A stretch of 64,000 bases of DNA. It comes from Meconema thalassinum. Its lineage: Eukaryota > Arthropoda > Insecta > Orthoptera > Tettigoniidae. Shown one piece after another: positions 54,287 through 64,000 of the stretch. The stretch is taken from positions 135,684,533-135,748,532 of the forward strand of contig OX336393.1 in assembly GCA_946902985.2 (NCBI GenBank). The letters are read 5' to 3'. The notes beneath the pieces were generated by a model. It worked only from the letters and a program-made list of their open reading frames with translations. It did not search any database and was not told where the DNA came from. A program made the translations under genes and the position numbers. The number at the start of each line of letters is the position of its first letter. The first letter of the stretch is position 1.

Positions 54287-55614
54287 TCAGGACTGTAAAA
54301 GTCACAAAAAAAAATTATTTAAAATAAATACCACCTCCATTTAACAATAGATGATGCTTTCTGAGTCCCTTTGGTCTGATTTCATCATTTCTGGTTATGG
54401 TCATGTTATTGTATCAAGAGAAATTTATATTCTCTAATCCCTCTCGCCTTCCTTATTGAGGACTTCTGTTAAAACTGCGATTAAGTGTGTTTTTTGTTTT
54501 GTCCAAATATGTTCCTCTGATGATGTAACTTGGATATGGGGAGAGAGACTCTGCTTGTGGCTGCGAATCCCGTGTGCTTTTTTTAAGTGTTTAGAGTTGT
54601 GAAGAAAGTGTTGCCCGTTTGTGTATCAAAGAGTAGAGCTTGCTGTTTATTTTTATCAGTGGCGTTTCAATGTGATTAGAAGCAGACCCTTAGTACAGTA
54701 CTTGAATTCCACTGCATAAAAATTGATTATTGCTAAGGGGATGTTGAAAATGGAAGCTTAACCACGACTTTTGCATGATTTTCCTGGTGCAGTTATTGGT
54801 TGGTCGTCGTATGTGTATTGCTAGATATAATGTTCATTTATAATGATGGTATGCATATGGTGAAAGTAAGTTGCGGTATAAATTAAAAATACAAAGAGGC
54901 AAATTTGATTCCTTTTAAGAATCGTTTGCTCGTTGGTATCTCTAATTGTCTGCCTACAATTAAAACATGCGAAGTTGGAACATGCTTTGTGGAAATGATC
55001 CTATCTGTATCTATAGCACATTACCAAATAGCTTGTTCCAAGATTTAAGGTGTTATTTGTAGACTGACACGATAGTCCAAATTTTTAACATCTATTTGCC
55101 TCTTATTTCCCTACAGAAGAGACTCCGACAATTGCCCTTTTGAAACTGTCATGTGTAATCCTGCCAAAATTAGTGTCTTAATCTTATTTGAAGTTGCCTG
55201 ACATAAACTCAACACATGTTTGATCAACACTTTGAGTCCTTGTTGATGGAAGTTTAATAATACCGAATAAATGATTTCGAGCATTTAGTTACGCCTAGGG
55301 AACTTCACTGCCAAGTAATATATGGATTTTTAAAACATTGCTGAAATTTTTTAAACAAGTTAACTTGTGATTTCGAAACTAGGAGAAACGGGGGGAGGGA
55401 AGTACATTATTGGTGGGAATACGGTAGTTAACAATGGTTACTATTTACTATGCTGTATTATTGTCAACTAAATGACCCTTCATATTGGCTACTGGTCCTT
55501 TCATCATTACTGTTAATTTTTTTAAATATTGTTGGTCACAATTGTTTAAATAAATGAATCCAAAACTAGTCAATTTTATCCAGATAAACAAACATAAAGT
55601 GTATTTTATACATA
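54287..55614. other. Unassigned AT-rich sequence
   Basis: No convincing gene, repeat end or structured RNA. Confidence 0.5.
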
Positions 55615-55616
55615 CA

Positions 55617-55870
55617 TTTGGACCGCCTTGTAGTGTAATGGCTAGCATTCTTTGCTGTCGCCCTGGAGGTCGAGGTTCGGTTCCCGGCTCTGCCAAGAAA
55701 TTTCATTCTGGTCTGCAGGCTGGAATGGGGTACAATCGACCTCGTGGGGTAAAACTGAGACTAGGTTTGATTCCCACCTCAACCATCCTGAAAGTGGATT
55801 TGTGTGGTTCCCCCCGCCACTTCTAATCCAAGCAAATGCTGGGATAGTTCCTAATTTTTACTTGACTTGA
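55617..55870 (+). repeat. tRNA-derived SINE
   Basis: A box GTAGTGTAATGGCTAGC and B box GGTTCGGTTCCC, followed by CGGCTCTGCCAAGAAATTTC and the GATTCCCACCTCAACCATCC body. Same family as 59709-60178, more diverged; the tail is not clear. Confidence 0.85.
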
Positions 55871-55874
55871 CCTG

Positions 55875-56296
55875 TACTTATCTTGGACAACTCCGTGCTC
55901 ACCAAAGCAGAGATTCAAGGTTGGATTTTGCTCTCAACTTCTTAACATTTTCTTGACTTTCATGGGTGCACCATGAATGAGAGAACATAGATACTGTCTT
56001 GCTAAGGAGCTCAAATTAGTCAGTATCAGTACACTATTTTTTTTAAAGCCTATTCTTGGGGGTTTTCCCCCCTCTAAAATACTAACCCTTCTTCAATATG
56101 CATTCATACATAAAATTGACTACTTTAAATGCCTTGCATTTGTTTTCATTGTGCATATAGTTTTTTACAAAGTTGTAAACTTACCACGATTGTACCCAAT
56201 TGTGATGGGTTATTCCCTAATTCTATCAGGTGCAGTATTAAAATTGGCACCAGCCTGGGTGCTGCAGGGCTTCTGTTCTTGTCCTGAGTCCAAATA
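55875..56296. other. Unassigned sequence
   Basis: A 110-codon frame at 55977-56309 is hydrophobic and runs into a transposon end, so it is probably spurious. Confidence 0.4.
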
Positions 56297-56298
56297 TA

Positions 56299-57663
56299 CT
56301 GACAGGTAAAGGATCACTTAAAAATTGTATTTAAGTGCAATTTGTTTAAAATTTTAGCAAAATATTTTGATCATTTACTTCAAAATGTTAGTTTGAAATA
56401 AACAATAGAAACATTAATTTCGTGTTTTTAAAATTTTAATAAAATTTTAGACTTTTACAAATTTCTTTATTAATGTACTGCGTTGCTGTTGTTAATGTGT
56501 AACTGATATAACACATTCACACACACTAAAGAAATTCACTAATAGCAGGTGTTTCCTCCCCAGCTTCAATAACAGCCTGAATATATACGGGCAAACTGAG
56601 CAGAATATTCCTGATCGTTTGGAGAATGGTATCCCATCCTTCCCACAAAGCATCTCCAAGCTGTTTCAAGGTGTTAAAATCATGATGTTGAACACTTAGG
56701 ACTAGCATATCCCACACATTTTCAATGATATTGAAATCGGGGTTGTGTGCTGACCAATCTAGGGTTCGAATTCCACCTTCCCTGAGAAACACATGAAAAC
56801 GATTTGCAACATGTGGTCGGGCAGTATCATGCATAAGCTTGAAATTCTCTCTCACGAATGGTGCATATGGCAACACATGGTGTACCATAATATCCTCGAT
56901 ATACCAATGTTCATTGAGTCGATGCGGATATTGACAAGCTCAGGGCGTCCCTGAACGCTTGACTCCTCCCCACACCATAACTGAACCTCGTCCAAAATGT
57001 CCCGGTAGACTATAATGGGAGAATATCGCTCCCTTGGTCTCTTCCAAACCTTTTCACGCCCATCTAGGAACATTTGGTAGAATTGGCTCTCATCTGTAAA
57101 GAATACAGATCCACACTGTTCAGCACATTCAACTCTCATCTCACTGACATTCACATTTCTCACGGTTTGTAGTCTATTCCTGGCCTGAACTATGATTGTA
57201 TGGCGGTCACTTGTACGGTGAAGAATGTTTTCCTATGGCCTGATCCAGGTCTTCTGCTGTAGGTGCCACTCTCAGGATAGTGTTCTATAGCATGTTGGAC
57301 ACTTCCATATTAAGCTCCAATACCATTCGACACATGACCAAGACTGTGCCCATTGGTGACCAGCGTAAAGGCTCTCGGCACTTCTCGACTTGAAGGAATC
57401 TTTAACTTACTTATCAATATCCTGTAATAAAACTACAAGCTTACATTTAGGGAAGAGGCATAACACCCGGCCCCATTAAACTGGCCTGAGATGATAAACA
57501 AACAAGACACGATGGTTTATGGCCCTCTTTTCATTATTGCTTGGGTGAAGTGTTGAATAAATCAATATTGCTTAAAAATGCCTTATATGCAGAATAGAAG
57601 ACACCTGTCAAATTACACTTTAATGTGATTTAACGAGTGATTCACTATTTTTTGCCACAGTGT
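56299..57663 (-). mobile_element. Tc1-like transposon remnant
   Basis: Approximate ends are CTGACAGGTAAAGGATCACTT (left, after TA 56297-56298) and GTGATTCACTATTTTTTGCC ACAGTG (right); the inverted repeat is eroded. The minus strand holds most of a transposase catalytic domain. Confidence 0.72.
56526..57163 (-). pseudogene. Tc1-like transposase catalytic domain, one frame change
   Basis: 57163-56852 reads VFFTDESQFYQMFLDGREKV W (first Asp). After a frame change near 56880 the second frame (56888-56526) reads MVHHVLPYAPFVRENFKLMH, DTARPHVANRF (second Asp), FLREGGIRTLDW and NPDFNIIENVWDM (Glu), then ends SEFL. Asp-Glu spacing is 34, the standard Tc1 value. It is related to the copy at 33.2 kb but clearly different. 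The N-terminal DNA-binding part is degraded between 57165 and about 57500. Confidence 0.82.
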
Positions 57664-58661
57664 GCAATAACACACGCTTCTAAAGACACACCACTATGAT
57701 AATTATCAGACACAACTATAAATTGACATGGCTCAAAACAACTTGCATTTTTAAGGAATTTAACTATGAGATTTTAATAATAGAGTAAATTATTTACCCT
57801 AATTTTGTGGCATATGTGGTGAAGTGCATTGAAACTTCCCTCAGTAGGTCTGCGAAGTTGCTTTTGTTTCGGGTATTAACATTACTACTCGTGTCAATCA
57901 TTTTACTGTCCTTAATATAAAGCAATAACTAACTCTTTTCGATTTAACACAATTCTGGTGATTTTATGTTTCAATTTGATCAGCTGATTGAAAATTACAT
58001 TTTTATTCCCAATTTTAACTCTTGACATATTTTTCAAAATATTCATGTGGGCCTACTTGTTGGGTAATGAGTTAGCATAGTTTATATACAGTATACACCT
58101 GTGATTACTATTATTTATCTTTTATTATTTAAGGTATCATTTGGCAAAAATTAGAATTTGAACTTACTAAGAAAATATGCTTAAAAAAAGAAATGCCAAA
58201 AATGGTGTGTGCTAGTGCTTACCGTTAACCATTTGATTCATTCTGGCTTTAGTTTGGAGTTGGAAGAATACAAATATCCATAGTAAATAGATTCAGAGAT
58301 TTTCTAGTTCAATCTAGAAGCTGGAAACATGCATGAATGCACAGTTAATCCAAATGGATTTTACACCAATGTATTTTTTACATATTTATTTTTTAAATGT
58401 ATGGAATATCCCTATTATTTTGTGTTTTCCAGTAAAATTAAATTTAAAAATATAGTTCCATAATATCTATAATTGTCGTCAGTTTAAATAAAAGAAAATA
58501 CTTTGAAATGTGGGAACTGGTGTCACCTTTATCATACATACTTTATTTTTAATTTCCCATTCATGATTTAACTGTACAGAACAGTAACGACAAACTATGA
58601 AGCGGCAGTATAAATGGCAGACGAATATCAGGACACTCAAAGCATCTTAAAAAGTAACAAC
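57664..58661. other. Unassigned AT-rich sequence
   Basis: No gene or element end seen. Confidence 0.5.
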
Positions 58662-58663
58662 TA

Positions 58664-59160
58664 CTGTCGGGGAAATAAGTATAGATACTCGAGTTTAGAG
58701 GTCAATAAAACCTTTACCCTTAGTCTTACATAAGAACAACCTACACCAAAATTTTCCTTGTTTTATTTGTCGTTTAACGATATAGAGTAAATATTTGCAT
58801 TGTAGCTCGTTAAAATTTTATAGCAGATTGAACAAAAAAAGTACCGGTTTTTCTTACCAAGTTCACGGAGCGGTCACTTAGAAGGATCATTACGTTAAAA
58901 GTATTAATCAGATCGTAATGAAACTCTAATACGTCTTAAAGGAACTTATTGTTAATGCGTATATGAAGTTTTAATCTGATCGGACGTTTCTTTAAGTAGT
59001 TGTTGTGAGTTTTGTAAAACATCTTTTTCTCGGGCCTGGGTGGTCATAGCAGTATGAAATATGGCTTGTTATGAGGCTCATAGCAATGCAAGGCTTAACG
59101 TAAAACTACATTTTATCTACTTTTGATAATTGCTTTTATATCGATTGATATTTAATCGGG
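58664..59160 (+). repeat. Left long terminal inverted repeat
   Basis: Matches the complement of 61280-61775. The stretch TTAACGTAAAACTACATTTT ATCTAC near its inner end and AAAAAAAGTACCGGTTTTTC TTACCAAG in the middle are shared by both arms. Confidence 0.92.
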
Positions 59161-59708
59161 TGGTTATGTGAGAAGATTGTATCGTAGCAAGCGACGGGAA
59201 CGATGCGCTCGGTCGAGGAAACTCGTGCAACGTTGCCCAATACGCGCGCGTTCCAACCCGTAAGGTCTGGGAATTTCTGTTGTTGTATTTGTGTTAGGCC
59301 GGTATTACACTGCTAAAGAAATGTGTCAAATAAATGTTATCAAATATTTTATAAAACTGAACTTTTATCAAAGTTATACAAAGCAATTGTCACACCATTA
59401 CACTACATCAAATATTTTATCATAATTCAGCAAAATGGAAGAAGGACAGTTCCGTGTTCACTTAACTATATTATGGTAGTTGAAATTCCGTGGTGGCAAT
59501 ACCGGTATATAAAAGAAACGGAAAGATAAAGTGAATGTCTATGGGTTAAGCCATGGGTCGCTCACGTGACAAGGAAGATATTTTTTATACGAGTAAAATC
59601 TTGGTGAAGGAGCTGCAGTACGAGGACTTGAAAAATGACATTAATTAAAATAAATTAAAAACCATACGTGAAATTGACGAATTATAATACAAAAATTATT
59701 ATATATAT

Positions 59709-60178
59709 TCGCCTCCGTGGTGTAGTGGTCAGAGTGCTTAGCTGCCACCCAGGAGGTCCGTGGTTCGATTCCCGGCTCTGCCACGAAATTTCAAAATTGG
59801 TATGAGGATTGGAACGGGGTCAACTCAGCCTCGGGTGCTCCAAATGAGTAGAGGGGGGGTTCTATTCCCACCTCAGCCATCCTTGAAGTGGTTTTCGTGG
59901 TTTCCCACTTCGTCTCCAGGCAAATGCCGGGATGATACCTAACGTAAGGCCACGGCCGCCTCATTCCCCCTTCCTTGCCTATCCCTCCCAATCTTCCCAT
60001 CCCTCATAAAATCCCTGTTCGCTTTGCAGGTGAGGCAACCTGGGCGAAATGCTGGTTACACACCCCAGTATATACCCGATCCAGAAGTTTCAAAATGGAG
60101 GCGGTAAATGTGGGATCCATCGCTTAGTCCGAGTGAATAGCCAACCCTGGAGGGTAATACGATTAAGAAAAAAAAATA
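59709..60178 (+). repeat. tRNA-derived SINE, long body
   Basis: A box GTGGTGTAGTGGTC, perfect B box GGTTCGATTCCC, a body of about 400 bp containing TTTCCCACTTCGTCTCCAGG and AAATGCCGGGATG, and an A-rich tail (GATTAAGAAAAAAAAATAC). The best-preserved SINE in the window. It interrupts the interior of the long-TIR transposon. Confidence 0.9.
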
Positions 60179-60477
60179 CACTATCACTCACGTCTATTTA
60201 ACTTAACTATTTAATTCTTCTTTATATCCTGAAATATGCGTCCCTTATGTACAGCGCTAATAGCCTCTGCTAATTTTACCTACAAGTTAGAGAAACGTGT
60301 CTTATATTTCATTTTCGCAAGAAGTTAAACATTTCCCAACACCTTTTTTAATGAGGGCTTTGGACCTCCATTGGCAGGTTTAAAAATGGTGTGTCAGCTG
60401 AAAAGCTATTATTATAAGATTAATTGTTTGAAGTAATTTACACTTTGAGATTATAAGATTATAAAACTGCTCCCTTA

Positions 60478-61114
60478 TTAACTGTCTGAAAAATCACTGC
60501 CCGATGAATCAGATGAACTGTCATTTAAGTTTATAACAAGTGGCTCAACAACGGGGACGTCTTCTGTTAGCCGATCCATTTCCCAGTAATGTTTCTCTAT
60601 TTTTTTGGTGTGTTCGATGCATTTTTTCCATAGCTCCGGTGTTACAGACTTCAAGACTTCTTTACAGAGATCTTGCATCACCTCCATTGATCTTCCTCTC
60701 TCCGCCTGGTTACTCATATTCACTTTAGCTATTTTATTTTTCACGTAGGACCAACCCAGCTCTATGGGGTTGAGCTCACAATGAGCAACTGGCAACCAGA
60801 CGAGTTCGACGTCAGGACGAACATTCTTGATATCTGTTCCAGCTTCATTTTAGGTGCCCTGAAGTGAGGTTTGGCGTGAACAATTAGCTCTACTTTCGTC
60901 ATACTTTCATACTTTTGGATTCTGGGAGGAAGAGGAATATCATTCATTGCAGCGGCACATCCCTTCACCGTGGCTATCGACCTTCCAATACACTTGGATA
61001 CTATTTGCTAAACCCTCTTATCATTATTACTTTCTCTCTCGCATCTAAAAAAAAACATATTGCACTTATAATCATGGCAAATTCTTCCTCCGTTAACTGC
61101 GGATTAGCTGGCAT
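60478..61114 (-). pseudogene. Transposase remnant of the long-TIR element
   Basis: A possible start at 61114 reads MPANPQLTEEEFAMIISAI, followed by stops. Then GRSIATVKGCAAAMNDIPLP PR and, to 60762, VELIVHAKPHFRAPKMKLEQ. After a frame change near 60795-60840 comes VRPDVELVWLPVAHCELNPI ELGW (final catalytic Glu), a helical region (EVMQDLCKEVLKSV, CIEHTKKIEKHYWEMD) and an acidic Ser/Asp-rich end (DSSSDSSGSDFSDS). The two upstream catalytic Asp are absent, so the middle has been deleted. The LNPIE-x-x-W block is that of IS630/Tc1-like DDE enzymes. The exact family is unknown to me. Confidence 0.62.
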
Positions 61115-61279
61115 CTTGATCGATGTGCAAACAATAGATAATACAGACAGTGATAGTTGCTGCTTGTTGCTAATGACTCAACGAAGAACAGAGGTCACAG
61201 TTTGGTGTGCGTAGGAACAAGCGCGCAGCAACTGGCAACATTGCCAGGCCGCTGCGGTACTATCGCTGCCCTCAATGGT

Positions 61280-61775
61280 CCGATTAAATATCAATCCATA
61301 TAAAATCGATAATCACAAGTAGATAAAATGTAGTTTTATGTTAAGCCTTGCATTGCTATGAGCCTCATAACAAGCCATATTTCATACTGCTATGACCACC
61401 GAGGCCCGAGAAAAAGTTGTTTTACAAAATTCACAACAACTATTTTAAGAAACGTCACATCAGATTAAAACTTCATATACGCGCTAACAATAAGTTCCTT
61501 TAAGACGTACTAAAGTTTCGTTACGATCAGATCAATACTTTTAACGTAATGATCTTTCTAAGTGAGCGCTCCGTATACTTGGTAAGAAAAACCGGTACTT
61601 TTTTTGTTCAATCTGCTGTAAAATTTTAACGAGATACAATGCAAATATTTACTCTATATCGTTAAACGACAAATAAAACAAGGAATATTTTGGTGTAGGT
61701 TGTTCTTATGTAAGACTAAGGGTAAAGGTTTTATTGGCCTCTAAACTCGAGTATCTATACTTATTTCCCCGACAG
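61280..61775 (-). repeat. Right long terminal inverted repeat
   Basis: Complement of 58664-59160; ends CTATACTTATTTCCCCGACA G followed by TA. Confidence 0.92.
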
Positions 61776-61777
61776 TA

Positions 61778-64000
61778 GTGTGATTACTTTCCATCTAAAC
61801 AGGTGGTTTGGTTTGAGGGTGGAGGCATGAGAGCAACAGTACATTTCCTGATGTCATGACTTCATGCAGTTCATTAAACATTTTTTTTTGTCTTGGCGAA
61901 GGAAGGATTTTTTTTTAATTGGTTATTGGTGGAAATAGGGTCTACAAAATTGTATATTCTTTTATCTACCACTTCTTTATATGATAGGTTACAGCTTCCC
62001 ATCTGTTTTTCCCTATTCAGCTTTATGCCCTTAATATTAGTTTTCATGCTTATTCATACTTCTCCCTATTTGTTCCATGAATTTGTGGGAATACTTTGAT
62101 TAAAAAATCAATATGTGATGTAAAATGGCTCGACTGTGCAGCATAATTGTATGAGAAAATAATCAAGTCTTTTCCTATTTATGAACTTCAGCATTAAAGA
62201 TCATACCAGCTGAAATTAGGTGAACTGCTTGTCAAAAATATTTCAACATTGGCATTCAACTACAAGTGGAAAATTTATAAGATTCTTTAAAGGAGCTTTT
62301 GGTGCTGCAAAACTTAATTCTTATTAACTGTACCGTACTTTTAATTTCTCTTGCGTAAATATCTGGACTGGTCGCTAGTCTAGAGTTTTAACAGCTTGTT
62401 GGAGATTTGTAAGTTGTTCTCTCTGCTCCATATTTGCAATTCTCTCTCATTAAAGTGTGTTTGACTTTCAGTGTTGTGTATGTATGTTGCTTCTGGCCTG
62501 GGAATTATGCAAAAGTTGTTGATGAGCGTTACGTGTATTCAACTTCACCTCTTGGTTTTAACTTCTATCTCCCCTCACACCACTTTTTTTTTCTCTTTGT
62601 AAATGCAGTTCTTAACCTTTGTAACATTGTTTCAGGCGGATATTTTATGTACTAAAAAGTACATAAAAAGCAAGCCCTCTTCCCTCCATCCAATCGCAAG
62701 GACTGAGGGACTAGTGTTTGCTGCCATGAAACATCACTTGTATGGTAGAATTTCAAGACAGAACTCTTTCACATAATTGATTTTTACCTATCATTGCATT
62801 CTTTATTTTAAAGTGTTCATCAGGTCATTTTCTAGGTGAAGATTATTTCGCTGTTAATGTAGATCTGTATTAATTGTAAATTATATAATTATGTAAATAT
62901 ATTTTTCAAGTACATTTGTGTTGAGTTACTTGCAAATTGTGCACAATTTTTGGTTTTTATAGAATTTGTGAACCAATCAATTGAAATGGGGACCCTGAAT
63001 TGGGGCAGTGACCTTAGAACTCTTTGAATCAGACAACGGACTTGAGTGGAGTAGTGAAACATCGCTGATAGAGTTAATGTACAGGGAACATAGTAAGGGC
63101 TAATGGCTTGGGTCTGGTTACAGGAGGATTTAAGCAGAGATCGCCCCACTGGGAGCATGATCTGTTTGACAACGCCACACCAGACGGTGGCAACAATGGG
63201 CTTAGCAAGTAACCTCAAGATGTCAACAAACAAGCCAGGGCTAAATGACAGAATGGTAGTTCTTTTTTTTTTTTTTTTCCCCCCTCTCTCTTTGTGTGCA
63301 TTCAAATAACGATGGACTTTATTTGCCATTCATAGTTTCAACAATATTATAAATGTTGGACACAAATCCAATTCCTTGTTTGTTTGATGCTACTGGATAA
63401 TCCTTTTTATGGTGAGGAAATTGTCAAGCAGATTTTGCTCCTGCGTGATCACTTAATGATCAGACTATTATAATCATTCCGTCTCTTAGATAGGAACTAT
63501 TATTTGCCAATGACATAGTTCTTTCATGGTAACCATTGTTGGAGGCTTATTCTACCTGTTATTCACAATAAATGTAATGCCTCACTAATTTGATGTAACC
63601 CATGGTAAATGTTTGAATATAATGAATGTATTACAATCAAATAAACCTTGGTGTCTGTACTGCTGTTAACCTAATTTCTGAAATGATTAGTTAATGTCTA
63701 TAGTCTGTGCATGTTAAGTGTGCAGAATAATTGTGTGTTTTACATTATTGTATCATTTTACATGTCATGGTGTAAGATCTTCGATTACTTACAGTGTTGT
63801 GAACAAGACCACCCTACCTTTACCTGCCACTGCCCCTCAAAAATGAATTAATCTCATACTATTATCGTGATCTATACGATACCTTTGGATGTGATTCCTT
63901 TTTGACCCTTATCTGGAAAGACCTTGTTTTCCAAGATCACACACACTTGTAAATAATTAATCTATATCTTTGAAACTTTGTGTACCTTCCCTTGAGATCA
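61778..64000. other. Unassigned AT-rich sequence
   Basis: No coding frame with recognisable motifs. Features are a T16 run near 63261 followed by a C/T-rich tract, and AATAAA-type hexamers near 63568 and 63641 that could belong to a transcript end. Confidence 0.45.

Larger units (their letters stand above)
58664..61775 (-). mobile_element. DNA transposon with about 497-bp terminal inverted repeats
   Basis: 58664-59160 and 61280-61775 are inverted copies over their whole length with few differences, beginning CTGTCGGGGAAATAAGTATA G and ending GATATTTAATCGG. Both are flanked by TA (58662-58663; 61776-61777). A broken transposase with a LNPIE motif lies on the minus strand and a SINE sits in the left interior. 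TA target plus Asn-Pro-Ile-Glu point to the IS630/Tc1/mariner superfamily, but repeats this long are unusual for it. Confidence 0.85.

Noticed and set aside
55977..56309. 110-codon hydrophobic frame
   Set aside because: Runs into a Tc1-like terminus, composition follows T-richness, and no start context or homologue is evident.

Overview
The window looks like a gene-poor, repeat-laden stretch of a large animal genome, most likely an arthropod and probably an insect (orthopteran or other polyneopteran would fit). This rests on AT-rich intron-like filler, several tRNA-derived SINE families, RTE-like and CR1-group non-LTR retrotransposons, Tc1/mariner, pogo/Tigger, piggyBac and hAT elements, and a Penelope-like element. 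There are no bacterial operons and no CRISPR array. I could run no database search, so the species call is inference.

Layout. 1-5.3 kb: a minus-strand RTE-like LINE interrupted by a 4.3-kb CR1-group LINE whose ORF2 is intact. 5.37-6.33 kb: piggyBac deletion derivative flanked by TTAA. 7.09-10.50 kb: full-length RTE-like LINE with 10-bp target duplication. 11.1-15.3 kb: SINE pieces, a Helentron-like repeat carrying a nested SINE, and a partial tandem repeat with a hammerhead-like core. 15.5-16.05 kb: an unrecognised possible pseudogene. 16.8-19.9 kb: an array of about 18 monomers of 164 bp. 20.39-21.08 kb: hAT-type MITE; then hAT and Tc1-like transposase scraps. 25.0-30.5 kb: a Tigger/pogo remnant holding a complete Penelope-like insertion (25.80-29.72 kb, 12-bp target duplication, inverted pseudo-LTR, hammerhead-like motifs). 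31.6-32.1 kb: long SINE. 33.18-34.83 kb: near-intact Tc1-like transposon. 35.62-37.29 kb: 5'-truncated RTE-like copy with an open reverse-transcriptase frame. 38.24-40.51 kb: near-complete Tigger. 41.25-44.73 kb: decayed Gypsy-type LTR retrotransposon hosting a TTAA element and a SINE. 45.62-45.86 kb: the one good host-gene candidate, an RG-rich terminal coding exon on the plus strand. 45.86-48.2 kb: probable 3' UTR of that gene. 48.2-61.8 kb: more Tc1-like relics, a piggyBac relic, an inverted-terminus element, a near-perfect 680-bp palindromic MITE, SINEs, and a 3.1-kb element with about 497-bp inverted repeats. 61.8-64 kb: no recognisable gene.

The simplest reading is that most of the window is intron and 3' flank of one plus-strand host gene, filled by successive insertions. 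The nesting gives relative ages: RTE copy 1 before CR1-group; Tigger before Penelope; Gypsy before the TTAA element and SINE; Helentron-like before SINE; long-TIR element before SINE. Several otherwise good frames break inside or next to single-base runs (C9, A9, T8, T7 on the plus strand), so some apparent pseudogenes may be consensus errors.
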